Source: Bin76 sp963665765 (GTDB lineage: Bacteria; Actinomycetota; Acidimicrobiia; Spongiisociales; ZC4RG35). Taken from it: DNA of 64,000 bases. The notes under the pieces were generated by a model that ran no database searches, was not told where the DNA came from, and saw nothing but the letters and a program-made list of their open reading frames with translations. Both the position numbers and the translations under genes were made by a program. Positions 34,514 to 43,374 of the stretch are shown here, piece after piece; the stretch's first letter is position 1; the number at the start of each line of letters is the position of its first letter. The DNA is taken from the NCBI GenBank assembly GCA_963665765.1, contig OY762464.1, positions 496,001-560,000 on the forward strand, written 5' to 3'.

Positions 34514-35734
34514 TTGACCCGCTCCGGCCCAACAGACGGGTCCGGCAGCACCGGCCATCAGACCCGCTGGAACCTGATCGTCGCCGGATGGTCGGTCTAC
34601 GCCATCTACTACCTGGGCAGGGTCAACTTCTCGGTAGCAGTTCCAGCGTTAGGTGAGGAACAGGGCCTCGACGCCACCCGGATCGGAACCCTGGCGGCCG
34701 GGTTCTTCTGGGTCTACTCGCTCTCCGCCGTCCCCGTCGGACGCCTGGCCGACCGGATCGGAGCACGCCTCCTGGTCGGACTCGGCCTGGTGGGAAGCGG
34801 CCTGATGAACGTCCTCTTCATCCTCACCATCGAGAACTACACCCTGTCGCTGGTCTTCTGGTCCGCCAACGGAATCTTCCAAGCCATGGGATGGACGCCC
34901 CTGATGGGAGCAGTAGGCCGCTGGGCATCCGACAAGGGGGCCGCTCGGGTCATCGCCTCCTTCGGCTCCTGCTTCGTCGCCGGGACGGCTCTCACCTTCG
35001 CATTGGGAGGATTAATCGTGGAACGAGGCGGCGTCGACGCCGTATTCATCGCTGCCGCGCTGGTCCTGGTACCGGTGGGTATCGCCTGGTGGATAGGCGT
35101 ACGCGATCCGATCCAGCCATCAGCAAATGCCGACCGCGGGGGTGGTTCGATAACCCGGGCGCTCGGTCTGCTTCCTCCGGCGGCAGCCATCGGTGCCGCC
35201 TACGTCGCGCTGGTGGTATGGACACCGGCTTACTTCGTCGAAGTGCATAACGAGGCCGTTGGACGTTCAGGACTACTCTCCGCCGCCATGCCGGCCATCG
35301 CCATAGGAGCCACCATCGCGCTGGGCCGCTGGTTCCGATACTCCGCCGGTCCGGGTACCGCCTTGAAAGCCGGCCTGGTGCTGGGAGCCACCGCAGTGGC
35401 GCTGGCAATGGTCAGCCAGGCTTCCGGACTGCTGGCGGGATTCGTCACCGTAGCCGTCGCCACCGCCTTGGTCGGCGCATCATCTTCAATCGTGCTGGGC
35501 CTGTTTCCCAGGATGACCTCTCCCGCAGGCGTTGCAATGGTCAGCGGCATTTATGCACTGGCCTTCAACCTGGGCGGCGGAGCAGGATCACCGGTGGTGG
35601 GAAGGCTCGTGGACCAAGACGCCTGGGATGGGGTGTTTCTCTTCCTGGCCGGGTCGGTCCTAATCGGGACAGTCTGGATCGTCGGCTGGTACCTGTGGGC
35701 ACGGTCCCGCCTATCCGAAGGGAGGCTCACCTGA
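34514..35734 (+). CDS. MFS transporter, paralogue of 25255-26478
   Basis: 406-aa twelve-helix carrier, intact, with the same TTG start context. It shares GWSVYAIYYLGRVNFSVAVP, GRLADRIGARLLVGLGLVGSG and AYFVEVHNEAVGRSGL with the first copy. Its stop overlaps the ATG of the phosphorylase gene, which is the arrangement presumed ancestral for both blocks. Confidence 0.83.
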   Translation: MTRSGPTDGSGSTGHQTRWNLIVAGWSVYAIYYLGRVNFSVAVPALGEEQGLDATRIGTLAAGFFWVYSLSAVPVGRLADRIGARLLVGLGLVGSGLMNVLFILTIENYTLSLVFWSANGIFQAMGWTPLMGAVGRWASDKGAARVIASFGSCFVAGTALTFALGGLIVERGGVDAVFIAAALVLVPVGIAWWIGVRDPIQPSANADRGGGSITRALGLLPPAAAIGAAYVALVVWTPAYFVEVHNEAVGRSGLLSAAMPAIAIGATIALGRWFRYSAGPGTALKAGLVLGATAVALAMVSQASGLLAGFVTVAVATALVGASSSIVLGLFPRMTSPAGVAMVSGIYALAFNLGGGAGSPVVGRLVDQDAWDGVFLFLAGSVLIGTVWIVGWYLWARSRLSEGRLT

Positions 35735-36516
35735 TGGCCGAGCGCCCGGCCAAACACAGAGCAGTGATGGACCTCGGTCGTGACGAGTGGTTGGATGCGT
35801 TGGGAATGGACGCCAGCGATGTCCCGAAAGCGGTGATCATGGAGGGTTCCTGGTGGCGCGCGCAACGCACGGAGTGGCGCTTGAGTTACCTGGACGACGT
35901 GCGAGAACTCGCCTTCCCCGACATGTTCTACGGTCTTTGGCAGGGAACGCCCGTTGTCTACTCATGTGTCTACGGAGCGCCAAGAGCCGTGGAGTTGGCG
36001 CACCTCTTCGGAGTCCTCGGAACTCCCCGGATGGTGATGATCGGCACCTGCGGGGCGCTGGTTCCCGAGTTGGCTACCGGTGATGTTGTCGTACCTTCTC
36101 AAGCGGTGGCTCAAGAAGGTGTTGCACATCTGTACGAGACAGTCGCCAACGACACCGGCATCGTCCAATCCGACCCTTATCTGACCCGGGGGGGAAGGGC
36201 CGCATTGGCGAGCAGAGGAATCAGGACTGCCAACTCGCTACATCTGACATGGAGTTCGATCTTCGCTCAGAGCGGAGCCATGCTCGAGGACTGGCGACAC
36301 CGCGGCTATGGATCAGTCGACATGGAAGCCGCCACACTCTTCGCCGTAGCAAAACACTTCGGATCCGCCGCCACGGCTCTGCTGGTGGTGTGGGACCAAC
36401 TCACATCCGACCGCAGCTTCTTGGACCCTCTCACTCCCTTGGAACAAACCCGGCTCGACACCGCCAACACCGTCGTATTCGAAGCGGCCCTTGAGATCAC
36501 CGGGTTATCGGAGTAA
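35734..36516 (+). CDS. Nucleoside phosphorylase family protein, copy 2
   Basis: 260-aa PNP/UDP phosphorylase-like protein (IGTCGALVPELATGDVVVPSQA; YGSVDMEAATLFAVAKHFG). It directly follows the MFS gene with a one-base overlap. An MFS carrier and a phosphorylase in one unit suggest import and cleavage of a nucleoside-like compound. It ends 16 bases before the IS element. Confidence 0.83.
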   Translation: MAERPAKHRAVMDLGRDEWLDALGMDASDVPKAVIMEGSWWRAQRTEWRLSYLDDVRELAFPDMFYGLWQGTPVVYSCVYGAPRAVELAHLFGVLGTPRMVMIGTCGALVPELATGDVVVPSQAVAQEGVAHLYETVANDTGIVQSDPYLTRGGRAALASRGIRTANSLHLTWSSIFAQSGAMLEDWRHRGYGSVDMEAATLFAVAKHFGSAATALLVVWDQLTSDRSFLDPLTPLEQTRLDTANTVVFEAALEITGLSE

Positions 36517-36532
36517 TCACCCTCGATAGCCA

Positions 36533-37568
36533 CTAGATGATTGGTTCCAAGGGTTTAGTGGTCGTAGGCGATGAGGGAGCGGGCTGGTCCTGGTTGGTTG
36601 GTGGTTTCGTTGTGCCAGATGACGGTGGTGAGGGCTAGGAGGCGTTGGAGGATGCGTGCTATGACTCCTGGTTTGGTGCGTCCGCCGTGTCGTTCGAGAT
36701 GAAGTTGGGTTTTGAGGGTGTTGTTGACCGACTCGATGATCTGGCGGAGCGGTTTGAGGAACCGGGTACCCGGGCGGGGCTGTTCTGTTTTGGTGGCCGG
36801 TCGAATGAGGGTCATGCCTGTCCGGTAGAGATCCTTCTCGAAAGCTTGGCTGCGGTAGCCTTTGTCGGCGATGATGGTCTGACCCTGCCGGGCCACGCCA
36901 CTGTGGGTGAGCATCCCCAGACAGGTGTCGCGTTCGTCGGCTGTGGCGGGAGCGAGCGCCCAGGTGATGGGCAGACCCGATGGGGTAGTGATGAGGTGGA
37001 GACGCAGTCCCCAAAAGTACCTGGAATGAGAAGCGCTATAACCATATTCGGCCCATCCTGCCAGGTCAGACCGTTGTTGGGTGGTGCGGCTGCGGCCGCA
37101 TTCGACTGGTGTGGAGTCCACCAGCCACAGGTCATCATGCCATGACCGGGTGGACCGGGCCAGGTGTCTCATGACATGGGACATCATGGTGCTGCTGGCC
37201 CGTAGGCGCTTGTTGTAGCCCGACCTGTTAGGCAGATACGGAAACCAGGGTTTCAGATGAGCCTTGGCGTGACGGATGAAACGGGCTTCTGAGGTGTATC
37301 TCAACAGGGCTTGTATCACCGCCAGGGTGATCAGCTCGGCGTCGGACAGCTTCGGGGCGATCCCCACTGCGGGTCTTTCCGGTGTCCACCACCGGTTTTT
37401 GATGAGCAGATCATCGATCGTGACGTACAATCCAACAACAAGGGTGTCCAGGTCCGGGTTCATACCAGTCCTCCGGGATCGGGAAATTGTTTTCACCCCG
37501 GATTCTGGACACCCTCAACCCCAAAACCGTGGATTACCCCACAACACCCCTTGGAACTACCCATCTAG
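36533..37568. mobile_element. IS982-family insertion sequence
   Basis: About 1036 bp. The ends are imperfect inverted repeats: CTAGATG followed by TTCCAAGGG on the left (36533-36553) and the complement CCCTTGGAA followed by CATCTAG on the right (37548-37568). The element holds one transposase gene on the minus strand. No clear target-site duplication was found next to these ends (left flank ends GATAGCCA, right flank begins CGATCAGC), so the exact borders are uncertain by a few bases. The right end lies only three bases from the stop of the E2-E1-JAB-patatin reading frame. Confidence 0.8.
36555..37463 (-). CDS. IS982 family transposase
   Basis: 302-aa DDE transposase. ATG 37463 is chosen because GGAGG lies six bases upstream and it gives the family N-terminus NPDLDTLVVGLYVTIDDLL. 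The DDE triad fits Asp in LVDSTPVECGRSR, Asp in TIIADKGYRSQ and Glu in QIIESVNNTLK. DLAGWAEYGYSASHSRYFWG is typical of actinobacterial IS982 members. The gene looks intact. Confidence 0.86.
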   Translation of the reverse strand: MNPDLDTLVVGLYVTIDDLLIKNRWWTPERPAVGIAPKLSDAELITLAVIQALLRYTSEARFIRHAKAHLKPWFPYLPNRSGYNKRLRASSTMMSHVMRHLARSTRSWHDDLWLVDSTPVECGRSRTTQQRSDLAGWAEYGYSASHSRYFWGLRLHLITTPSGLPITWALAPATADERDTCLGMLTHSGVARQGQTIIADKGYRSQAFEKDLYRTGMTLIRPATKTEQPRPGTRFLKPLRQIIESVNNTLKTQLHLERHGGRTKPGVIARILQRLLALTTVIWHNETTNQPGPARSLIAYDH

Positions 37569-37571
37569 CGA

Positions 37572-40500
37572 TCAGCGACAGTAATTCGGTGCCGTTTGGG
37601 GACTGAAGAAATTTCTTGACTTAGCAAGCCTTCCCGGCGTTGCTCTGATCATACGATCTCCGGAGCGTGTGCTTCGATCATGATGCGGGTGAGCTGCTCG
37701 CCTCGCCGGGCAATTAGCTCGATCTCGTCGTCGGGCATCTTTGAGAAGTTCGTGATAGTCAATCACGTCTTCGCGACGAATGAGATCGGGCGGGACGATA
37801 GCTCGTAGTCGATTGTCGTTCTGGCCTAGGAACGGAAGGACGAAGCCTTTTAGTGTCCCGAGGTCGCTATGGCGGTATATGAGCCCCTTCCCGGTGTCTT
37901 GAACCTTGCGGTAGACCGATTCAAAAGACCGTTTCATTCGACTGGGCCACCAACGCGGATACCGGTTGCGGTCTAAGACACCCCGTCCAGCGTCGGCGGA
38001 GATGATGTAGTCGACGGGGTGGACGTTGGTGCTGTAAGTGGGGTTTCGGCCTGGTTCGAGACAAGAGGTACCAAGGTTGTCGAATACTCCTCCGTCGGTG
38101 AGGAGGAGTCGTTCCGAGGTGATTCGACCGTGGCGGCCGATGAAGTCCCATCGGACATCGAGTGCGGGCAGTGCTACCGGATAGGCAGCAGATGCCGCTA
38201 CGGCCAGAGAAGCGGGCACATTGTTGTCGGCCAGTCGTCCGTAACTGGAGCAACCGCTCTCCACTGACCCGAACCGAAAAGCCGACCCGGATCGGAGATC
38301 ACAGGCATTCAGGATGATATGGAGGTCACGCTTCGGTTCGCTGATTGGGCAATCCCCTAGGATTGCCTCGAAAGCGTCTTGGGCTGCCGTGGTGCGGTTG
38401 ATCCATTGGCGTGGAAGTGGTTCTACATTGAGGGATCCACGGCGACCAATGAACATGCGGATTATTCGTCTGGCGCCTGCCCATGCTATCGCAAGGGCAC
38501 TACCAGCGCCTGAAGCTAAGGCAGAAAGGAAGATTTGGGGTGTCCGCGTCGATGCAAACAAATTGCGGGCGATTCTCCAGTTCAGTCTGGAGCGGAGAAG
38601 GTCTGTGACCTTATGGTCAAATGTTGCAAAGTCGTCGTTGCTATAGGCCCACATCCCACCAATGAGCGATCCGCCGGACACCGTAGACAGCACTTCTACA
38701 TGATCGAGAACCCCTCGGTCGTGGAGAGCTCGAAGTACTCCAAGGTGAAATGCCACCGCGCGGAAACCGCCACCGGAGAGCGCGATGCCGATCCGATGAT
38801 CGGGTTTCCGGGGTGGCAGCAGTGGCATGAGGTGGACAAAAGGCATAGAGGGAATCGGTTTGTACCTGTCATGGAGGAACGCCCCAACCACATGCTGGGG
38901 CCCTGACCCTCCCACGATCATGAGGAGTTGCTTAGGGAGCGACCGCTGGGTCCCGCTGATGATCTGAGCCATGCCCTCGAAATCTGTTTCGCTCGGTATT
39001 GGGATGCCTCCGGGGTGTGTGTGCCACATACCTATAGGCAAAGATGCACCGCGAGATCGCTTCCTGATGACTGTGGTTGCTTCGTCTACGCCTTCCATAC
39101 CACATAAAAACCCTTGCGATGATGCCTCGCTGTCAGGGGGCGGTCCCAGGACATCGGAAACCCACAGGACCCTTAGAGCGTCATCTCGTTCTCCAAACAG
39201 CACACCGCCAGTCTCTGCCCCGGGAGCGACACGCTCCGACCTAGAGATCCATGCGTGCATCTCGGCGGCGGCAGGTGCGGCGATGCGAACCTCATACCCA
39301 CCGAACGCGTCGTTGAGGATGAGGTCGGGCCGGAATGACAGCGTGGTCGACGAAGTAGGTGCTTTGCCCGATTGCAGCGAGACAAACGTCGCCGTCATGT
39401 CAGTTTGGCCCGCCGCTAGTTGGTCGGTCGCGGCCAGCAGCATTGTCGAGGCAAGCGAGGACACTTCTGCCCCAGATCCCGTAAAAGTCGGATCAGAGCA
39501 GCCTGGTTCGGGGAAGAACGAATCTGTTCTGGGGTTTGCAGGCCAGAACTCCTCCGCGTACTGGATCAAGTTCGGCCTCCGTGCGGCCACGAGCCTGGCT
39601 TTTCTAACAGCGTCTGCCGTACCGCCCGTAGCTCGGGGTCCCGCGGTGACAACGAGACCGTTCCGGGCCTGGTGACCGATCATCATACCGACAAGGGAGG
39701 CGGATGTCCTTCGGTGAGCGCGAAGCATTTCTAGCCGTTTCGAAACGGCTGGGGATGCTGTGACGTCGAACACGACATCCACTCCTTCGGACCAGTCCGT
39801 GTCGGGTCGGGGGTTTACGGTAAGGTCGGTCCATTTGTGGATGACATCCAGGTCCGGGCTGGCTCGCTTGAGTCTGGCAGCGAGGGCGGATGCCTTGCCC
39901 TCGCCGATGTCCCTATCCTCAAAGTTCTGACGTCCGAGAACGCCGGGGGCGACTCTCGAGTTATCACGGAGGACGAGACGCCCGACTCCGGCGCGGCAAA
40001 GATGCTCCGCGATTGTCCCGCCGAGGGCGCCACACCCCCATATTTCGACCGCTTTACCCTTCCACCACTGGACAGGCGAATTTTCGTCCCGTGGGCGGGT
40101 CACTTCAGGTCTGGCCTCCCGGACCGGGCACCAATCGACCGGAGTGACTCCAGCCCACGTGAGAACCAGATCCTTGAGTTCACTGCGTGTCTTGCTGCGT
40201 TTCGGATTGTCGTCATCCCCTGGCAACAAAGCCTGTAAAGCGTTGACGCTGTCGCTATGGATCCTCCAGACGGCAAGGTGCTGACGGGGTGATTCACCAG
40301 CGATACCTCGCATGGGTGTCCCGACGACGATATGCATATGCTCTGAGTCGGTCAGGGATCTGAATAGTGACAGGAGGCGGAGGAACGAAAGGACCAGGAC
40401 CCCTGCTTGGACCAACTCGTAGAGCAACGACAGAAGGAATATCGGATACTCCATAGGCATCGGTTTGTCAAGGAGAACAGCGACTGCGAAAGGCGTCCTG

Positions 40501-41060
40501 GTGAGGTCGTCGGGTGTCAGGCCGTCGAGTTCCTTCCAGTCGACAATGTCGTACCGGCGGTGGCCACGCCGGTCAAGAAATGCCAGCCCAATCCAAGGCT
40601 CCCCTGTCACGGACGGAGTGTTCACTCTTGGGACAAACATGGGAATGCCGCTCGACGTGTAGGTGACCGGCGGGTGCACCGGAGCGCCTATCGGGTCGAG
40701 TTCACCCTTGGCAGCCGCTTCAAGCCAGACGAGGAGCCGTTCCAGAAATCCGTACATTCCATCACTTGGGTTCCACTCGGCCTCAATGGACTGGTAGAGG
40801 CACAGTGAGTTGCCCCACTGGACATGGGGGGTGCCCTTCCACCGCATATGCCTCGTCTGAATTCTCGGGTGCACAAATGGAAACCCTGGGGAGATGCGGA
40901 TTTGAAACCGCTCTCGCGCCCGGACTATGACACCTCCGAGAGCGTGCTCGGTTTTGCGGCAATCGACCGTCAACCAGACGATAACGTCACTGCTGGCCTC
41001 CTCGACTGAGAATGCGGACTGCACCCGGTCGGGACGCCTCAACAGCGCGGAGGTCGTCAA
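37572..41060 (-). CDS. Four-domain fusion: Prok-E2, ThiF/E1, JAB deubiquitinase-like peptidase and patatin-like phospholipase
   Basis: 1162-aa polypeptide (TTG start at 41060; N-terminus uncertain) with four enzyme domains in order. (1) E2-like, about 1-125: GNSLCLYQSIEAEWNPSDG with candidate conjugating Cys87. (2) E1/ThiF, about 300-560: nucleotide loop GCGALGG at 342-348 and catalytic Cys521 in EPGCSDPTF. (3) JAB/JAMM, about 590-735: Glu616, then HTHPGGIPIPSETD giving His680, His682, Ser690 and Asp693. (4) Patatin, about 755-1110: oxyanion loop SGGGFR (762-767), nucleophile Ser795 in STVSGGS, and Asp989 in LTDGG. Hydrophobic stretches occur at 205-233 and 844-871. The last 55 or so residues are Arg-rich and probably out of frame: the next frame encodes a natural-looking patatin end (TNFSKMPDD ... 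EAHAPEIV, stop at 37649), so an indel near 37760 is likely. E2, E1 and JAB are bacterial ubiquitin-like conjugation parts; patatins are membrane-degrading effectors in CBASS-like immunity. Confidence 0.88.
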   Translation of the reverse strand: MTTSALLRRPDRVQSAFSVEEASSDVIVWLTVDCRKTEHALGGVIVRARERFQIRISPGFPFVHPRIQTRHMRWKGTPHVQWGNSLCLYQSIEAEWNPSDGMYGFLERLLVWLEAAAKGELDPIGAPVHPPVTYTSSGIPMFVPRVNTPSVTGEPWIGLAFLDRRGHRRYDIVDWKELDGLTPDDLTRTPFAVAVLLDKPMPMEYPIFLLSLLYELVQAGVLVLSFLRLLSLFRSLTDSEHMHIVVGTPMRGIAGESPRQHLAVWRIHSDSVNALQALLPGDDDNPKRSKTRSELKDLVLTWAGVTPVDWCPVREARPEVTRPRDENSPVQWWKGKAVEIWGCGALGGTIAEHLCRAGVGRLVLRDNSRVAPGVLGRQNFEDRDIGEGKASALAARLKRASPDLDVIHKWTDLTVNPRPDTDWSEGVDVVFDVTASPAVSKRLEMLRAHRRTSASLVGMMIGHQARNGLVVTAGPRATGGTADAVRKARLVAARRPNLIQYAEEFWPANPRTDSFFPEPGCSDPTFTGSGAEVSSLASTMLLAATDQLAAGQTDMTATFVSLQSGKAPTSSTTLSFRPDLILNDAFGGYEVRIAAPAAAEMHAWISRSERVAPGAETGGVLFGERDDALRVLWVSDVLGPPPDSEASSQGFLCGMEGVDEATTVIRKRSRGASLPIGMWHTHPGGIPIPSETDFEGMAQIISGTQRSLPKQLLMIVGGSGPQHVVGAFLHDRYKPIPSMPFVHLMPLLPPRKPDHRIGIALSGGGFRAVAFHLGVLRALHDRGVLDHVEVLSTVSGGSLIGGMWAYSNDDFATFDHKVTDLLRSRLNWRIARNLFASTRTPQIFLSALASGAGSALAIAWAGARRIIRMFIGRRGSLNVEPLPRQWINRTTAAQDAFEAILGDCPISEPKRDLHIILNACDLRSGSAFRFGSVESGCSSYGRLADNNVPASLAVAASAAYPVALPALDVRWDFIGRHGRITSERLLLTDGGVFDNLGTSCLEPGRNPTYSTNVHPVDYIISADAGRGVLDRNRYPRWWPSRMKRSFESVYRKVQDTGKGLIYRHSDLGTLKGFVLPFLGQNDNRLRAIVPPDLIRREDVIDYHELLKDARRRDRANCPARRAAHPHHDRSTRSGDRMIRATPGRLAKSRNFFSPQTAPNYCR

Positions 41061-41081
41061 GTGCTTGTTCTTGGCCGGGTG

Positions 41082-42230
41082 TCACCGCTGTCCAAAACCG
41101 ACTGTGGTTCCGGTCGGCTCGCTGCCTCCCCTGGCGTCCTTGATCGCCTCAGCAGCCTCGGATTTGCCGGTGTCGACCTCGCCAACGAATAGGGAGATCC
41201 CCTCGTCGTTGACCTCGAATGAGATGGGGTCATCGCTGTTCTCGTCGTCACCAGTGCACAAAAAGCCGCTCGGAGCGATCTCCTCGTAATGCTCCTTTGC
41301 GATGGCGTGCGGTGGATTGTCCCCGGGTTCGTTCGAAATCGGCACCTTAGTGGATGAGGACACAATCCATCCCTCCTCTCCGGCGGCATCCTCTATGAGG
41401 TCCAGGATGTCCTGCTTAAGGACAGGTTCCTCATCCCCATCTTCCTGGAAATACATGACGGACTTCGAACAATGGTGGGGGGCCAGGAAGACATCCCAAG
41501 CCTTGTCGTCGTCATCGGAGTAGTCAAAGATCCGCTTCAGAGGCGGATAGTCAAGGTCGCCGAACAGCATGAGCTTGCCCTCCCCATCGCCCTCGCTCAA
41601 CGCGATCTGCATGGCCAGGCTGGTCTTGTTCCGCTCATTCCCATCGCTGTCATCCCCAAACGGGGCGTGAAAGAACGCTCGGAACGTTCCATCCAGATCC
41701 ATTCCGTCGAGAACAGTTACAATCTCGCCCGGGCGGCTCTTCCGGTCGTCGGGAATGTCCTTGTAGTCCTCCTCGTTGAGGATGTCATCGTTCCCGATAA
41801 TCCGGATGCGGTCGCCCGACTCTGCCTCGCCTGATTGGCTGAGTTCGATGCGACGGTTGGCTTCCTCGCAGAACCTCTTGGCGTCCTCGGACAGATCCTC
41901 ATCATCAACATACTCACGGATGATTCGGGGTGTGAACCACAGTTCCCCGATCCTGCACCTATCGAGTAGTTCGGAGAATCCCTTGCAGTGGTCCTTATCC
42001 GGGTGGGTTAAGGCGAACACCGCCAGGTACTTCTCACCACCAACTTCCGGCAGAACCTCATCGACGAGGGTGTCGATGATCGGGTGATAAGGCTCGTGGT
42101 CGTCCTCAGCGGATTCGTGGTGCTGGATGTCGACCTGCATGACCACATTGTCGGTCACCTTGATGGTCGTGCTGTCGCCGCACCCCACTGGCCAGAAGAC
42201 GAAACCTCGGTCGGGGAGTTCAACAGTCAT
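41082..42230 (-). CDS. Metallo-beta-lactamase-fold protein (ComEC-like), partner of the E2-E1-JAB-patatin gene
   Basis: 382-aa protein with AAAGGAG before ATG 42230. The MBL metal site is partly visible: FALTHPDKDHCKGF at about 72-85 (His76, Asp80, His81; the middle His of HxHxDH is Asp78), LMLFGDLDYPP (bridging Asp) and FLAPHHCSKS. The protein is strongly acidic. MBL-fold genes next to E2-E1-JAB fusions are a known association in prokaryotic ubiquitin-like systems described by comparative genomics, with no settled role. It is the first gene of the operon, 21 bases before the fusion gene. A fragment of a second copy lies at 43375-43450. Confidence 0.82.
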   Translation of the reverse strand: MTVELPDRGFVFWPVGCGDSTTIKVTDNVVMQVDIQHHESAEDDHEPYHPIIDTLVDEVLPEVGGEKYLAVFALTHPDKDHCKGFSELLDRCRIGELWFTPRIIREYVDDEDLSEDAKRFCEEANRRIELSQSGEAESGDRIRIIGNDDILNEEDYKDIPDDRKSRPGEIVTVLDGMDLDGTFRAFFHAPFGDDSDGNERNKTSLAMQIALSEGDGEGKLMLFGDLDYPPLKRIFDYSDDDDKAWDVFLAPHHCSKSVMYFQEDGDEEPVLKQDILDLIEDAAGEEGWIVSSSTKVPISNEPGDNPPHAIAKEHYEEIAPSGFLCTGDDENSDDPISFEVNDEGISLFVGEVDTGKSEAAEAIKDARGGSEPTGTTVGFGQR

Positions 42231-42420
42231 CAGCTGCTCCTTTCTGTTCTAACACGCGCCAAGCCGAGTGCTTGGTCCCAAAAGTTCTCCCAAAAGGCCA
42301 TGGTGGACCTCCCAATCTTGGTATTATTTGCGCTTCCGGATAGCGATTGCGATCCCGGTATATTCGATTATAGGCGGGCAGTTGCGATAGTCAAAACAAA
42401 TCCGATCCAGGAGGTCACCC
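42231..42420. promoter_or_regulatory. Divergent promoter region of the E2-E1-JAB-patatin locus
   Basis: 190 bases between the divergent MBL and Xre genes, more A/T-rich than the flanks (for example GGTATTATTTGCG near 42322 and GTATATTCGATTATAG near 42358). It must contain both promoters and is the likely target of the Xre regulator. No exact operator was resolved. Confidence 0.45.
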
Positions 42421-42783
42421 ATGAGCGGGAAATTCGGATGGTTCGACAGCACAGCGTTATATGACGCCCTAGACGCTGAGCGTCGAAGCAGGAATCTCAA
42501 CTGGAGAGATGTTGCTACCCAGTCGGGAGTCAGCGCATCGACTCTAACCAGGATGGCACAGGGAAGACGCCCCGATGTCGACGGGCTCGCTGCCCTTACC
42601 ACATGGGCAGGGCTTAAGGCGGATGACTACATCCGTTCCGAACATAAGGCGCCATCTCAGGCGCAGCCCCTGGCGATGGTATCAACTCATCTCCGGGCGG
42701 ATAAAAATCTCACGGAAAGAGACGCCAAGGCCCTCAACGCTGTGATCCAGGCAGCCTACACCCACCTGACAGCCAAGGACTGA
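42421..42783 (+). CDS. Xre-family transcriptional regulator
   Basis: 120-aa protein with GGAGG seven bases before its ATG. A helix-turn-helix covers about residues 14-60 (LYDALDAERRSRNLNWRDVATQSGVSASTLTRMAQGRRPDVDGL). The C-terminal part is helical (LTERDAKALNAVIQAAYTHL). It is divergent from the MBL/E2-E1-JAB-patatin operon and 3 bases before an ImmA/IrrE-like peptidase gene. Xre/ImmA pairs are known SOS- or ligand-responsive switches in which the peptidase cleaves the repressor, so this pair probably controls the defence operon. Confidence 0.85.
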   Translation: MSGKFGWFDSTALYDALDAERRSRNLNWRDVATQSGVSASTLTRMAQGRRPDVDGLAALTTWAGLKADDYIRSEHKAPSQAQPLAMVSTHLRADKNLTERDAKALNAVIQAAYTHLTAKD

Positions 42784-42786
42784 GAC

Positions 42787-43359
42787 ATGGGCTTTGCGAG
42801 AGGCTATAAGGCTGAGGCCAAAAGAATCGCCACCAGGGCAAGGGGCGAAATCGGTGTAGGCCCTTTTGACCGCCTAGACCCCCGACTCCTGGCTCAGCAT
42901 CTGGAGATCCCCATCATCACCCTCAGTGCCCTGCAGGCCACCTGCTGGGGAGCTAGTCATTTCCTGTCCACGGCACAAGAGACGTTTTCCGCACTGACGG
43001 TGTTCCAAGGTCACCGTCGGCTAGTAGTGCACAACGACTCACATTCCTCTTCTCGCCAAAACAGCAACCTCGCTCACGAATTGGCGCACAGCCTCCTCCA
43101 ACATGAACCTGCACCAGCACTGGATGGAACCACCGGTTGCCGGAACTGGAACAACATCTACGAACGGGAGGCCGAGTGGCTGGCAGGAGAGCTGCTCGTC
43201 ACCTCGGAGATGGCCCTTGCTGTAGCCCGCGGACGGTTCACAATGAAGCAGGCACAGATCACTTTGAGGGTCAGTTCCCAAATGTTGAACTGGAGATTGA
43301 ACGTGACCGGTGCTCGGAGGAGGGTCGCCCGGGCACGGGCGCGACGACACGCCAGCTAA
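42787..43359 (+). CDS. ImmA/IrrE family metallo-endopeptidase
   Basis: 190-aa Zn peptidase with the gluzincin motif NLAHELAHSLLQHE (about 97-110) and a downstream Glu ligand in EREAEWLAGELLV. It has no HTH of its own; the DNA-binding function is in the preceding gene. The C-terminus is Arg-rich. It likely derepresses the divergent operon by cleaving the Xre protein. Confidence 0.85.
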   Translation: MGFARGYKAEAKRIATRARGEIGVGPFDRLDPRLLAQHLEIPIITLSALQATCWGASHFLSTAQETFSALTVFQGHRRLVVHNDSHSSSRQNSNLAHELAHSLLQHEPAPALDGTTGCRNWNNIYEREAEWLAGELLVTSEMALAVARGRFTMKQAQITLRVSSQMLNWRLNVTGARRRVARARARRHAS

Positions 43360-43374
43360 GGGTTCCAGTCTGAT

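Noticed and set aside
37572..43359. Calling the locus standard type II CBASS
   Set aside because: There is no CD-NTase (GS...DxD nucleotidyltransferase) gene, and E2, E1, JAB and effector are one polypeptide with an MBL partner.
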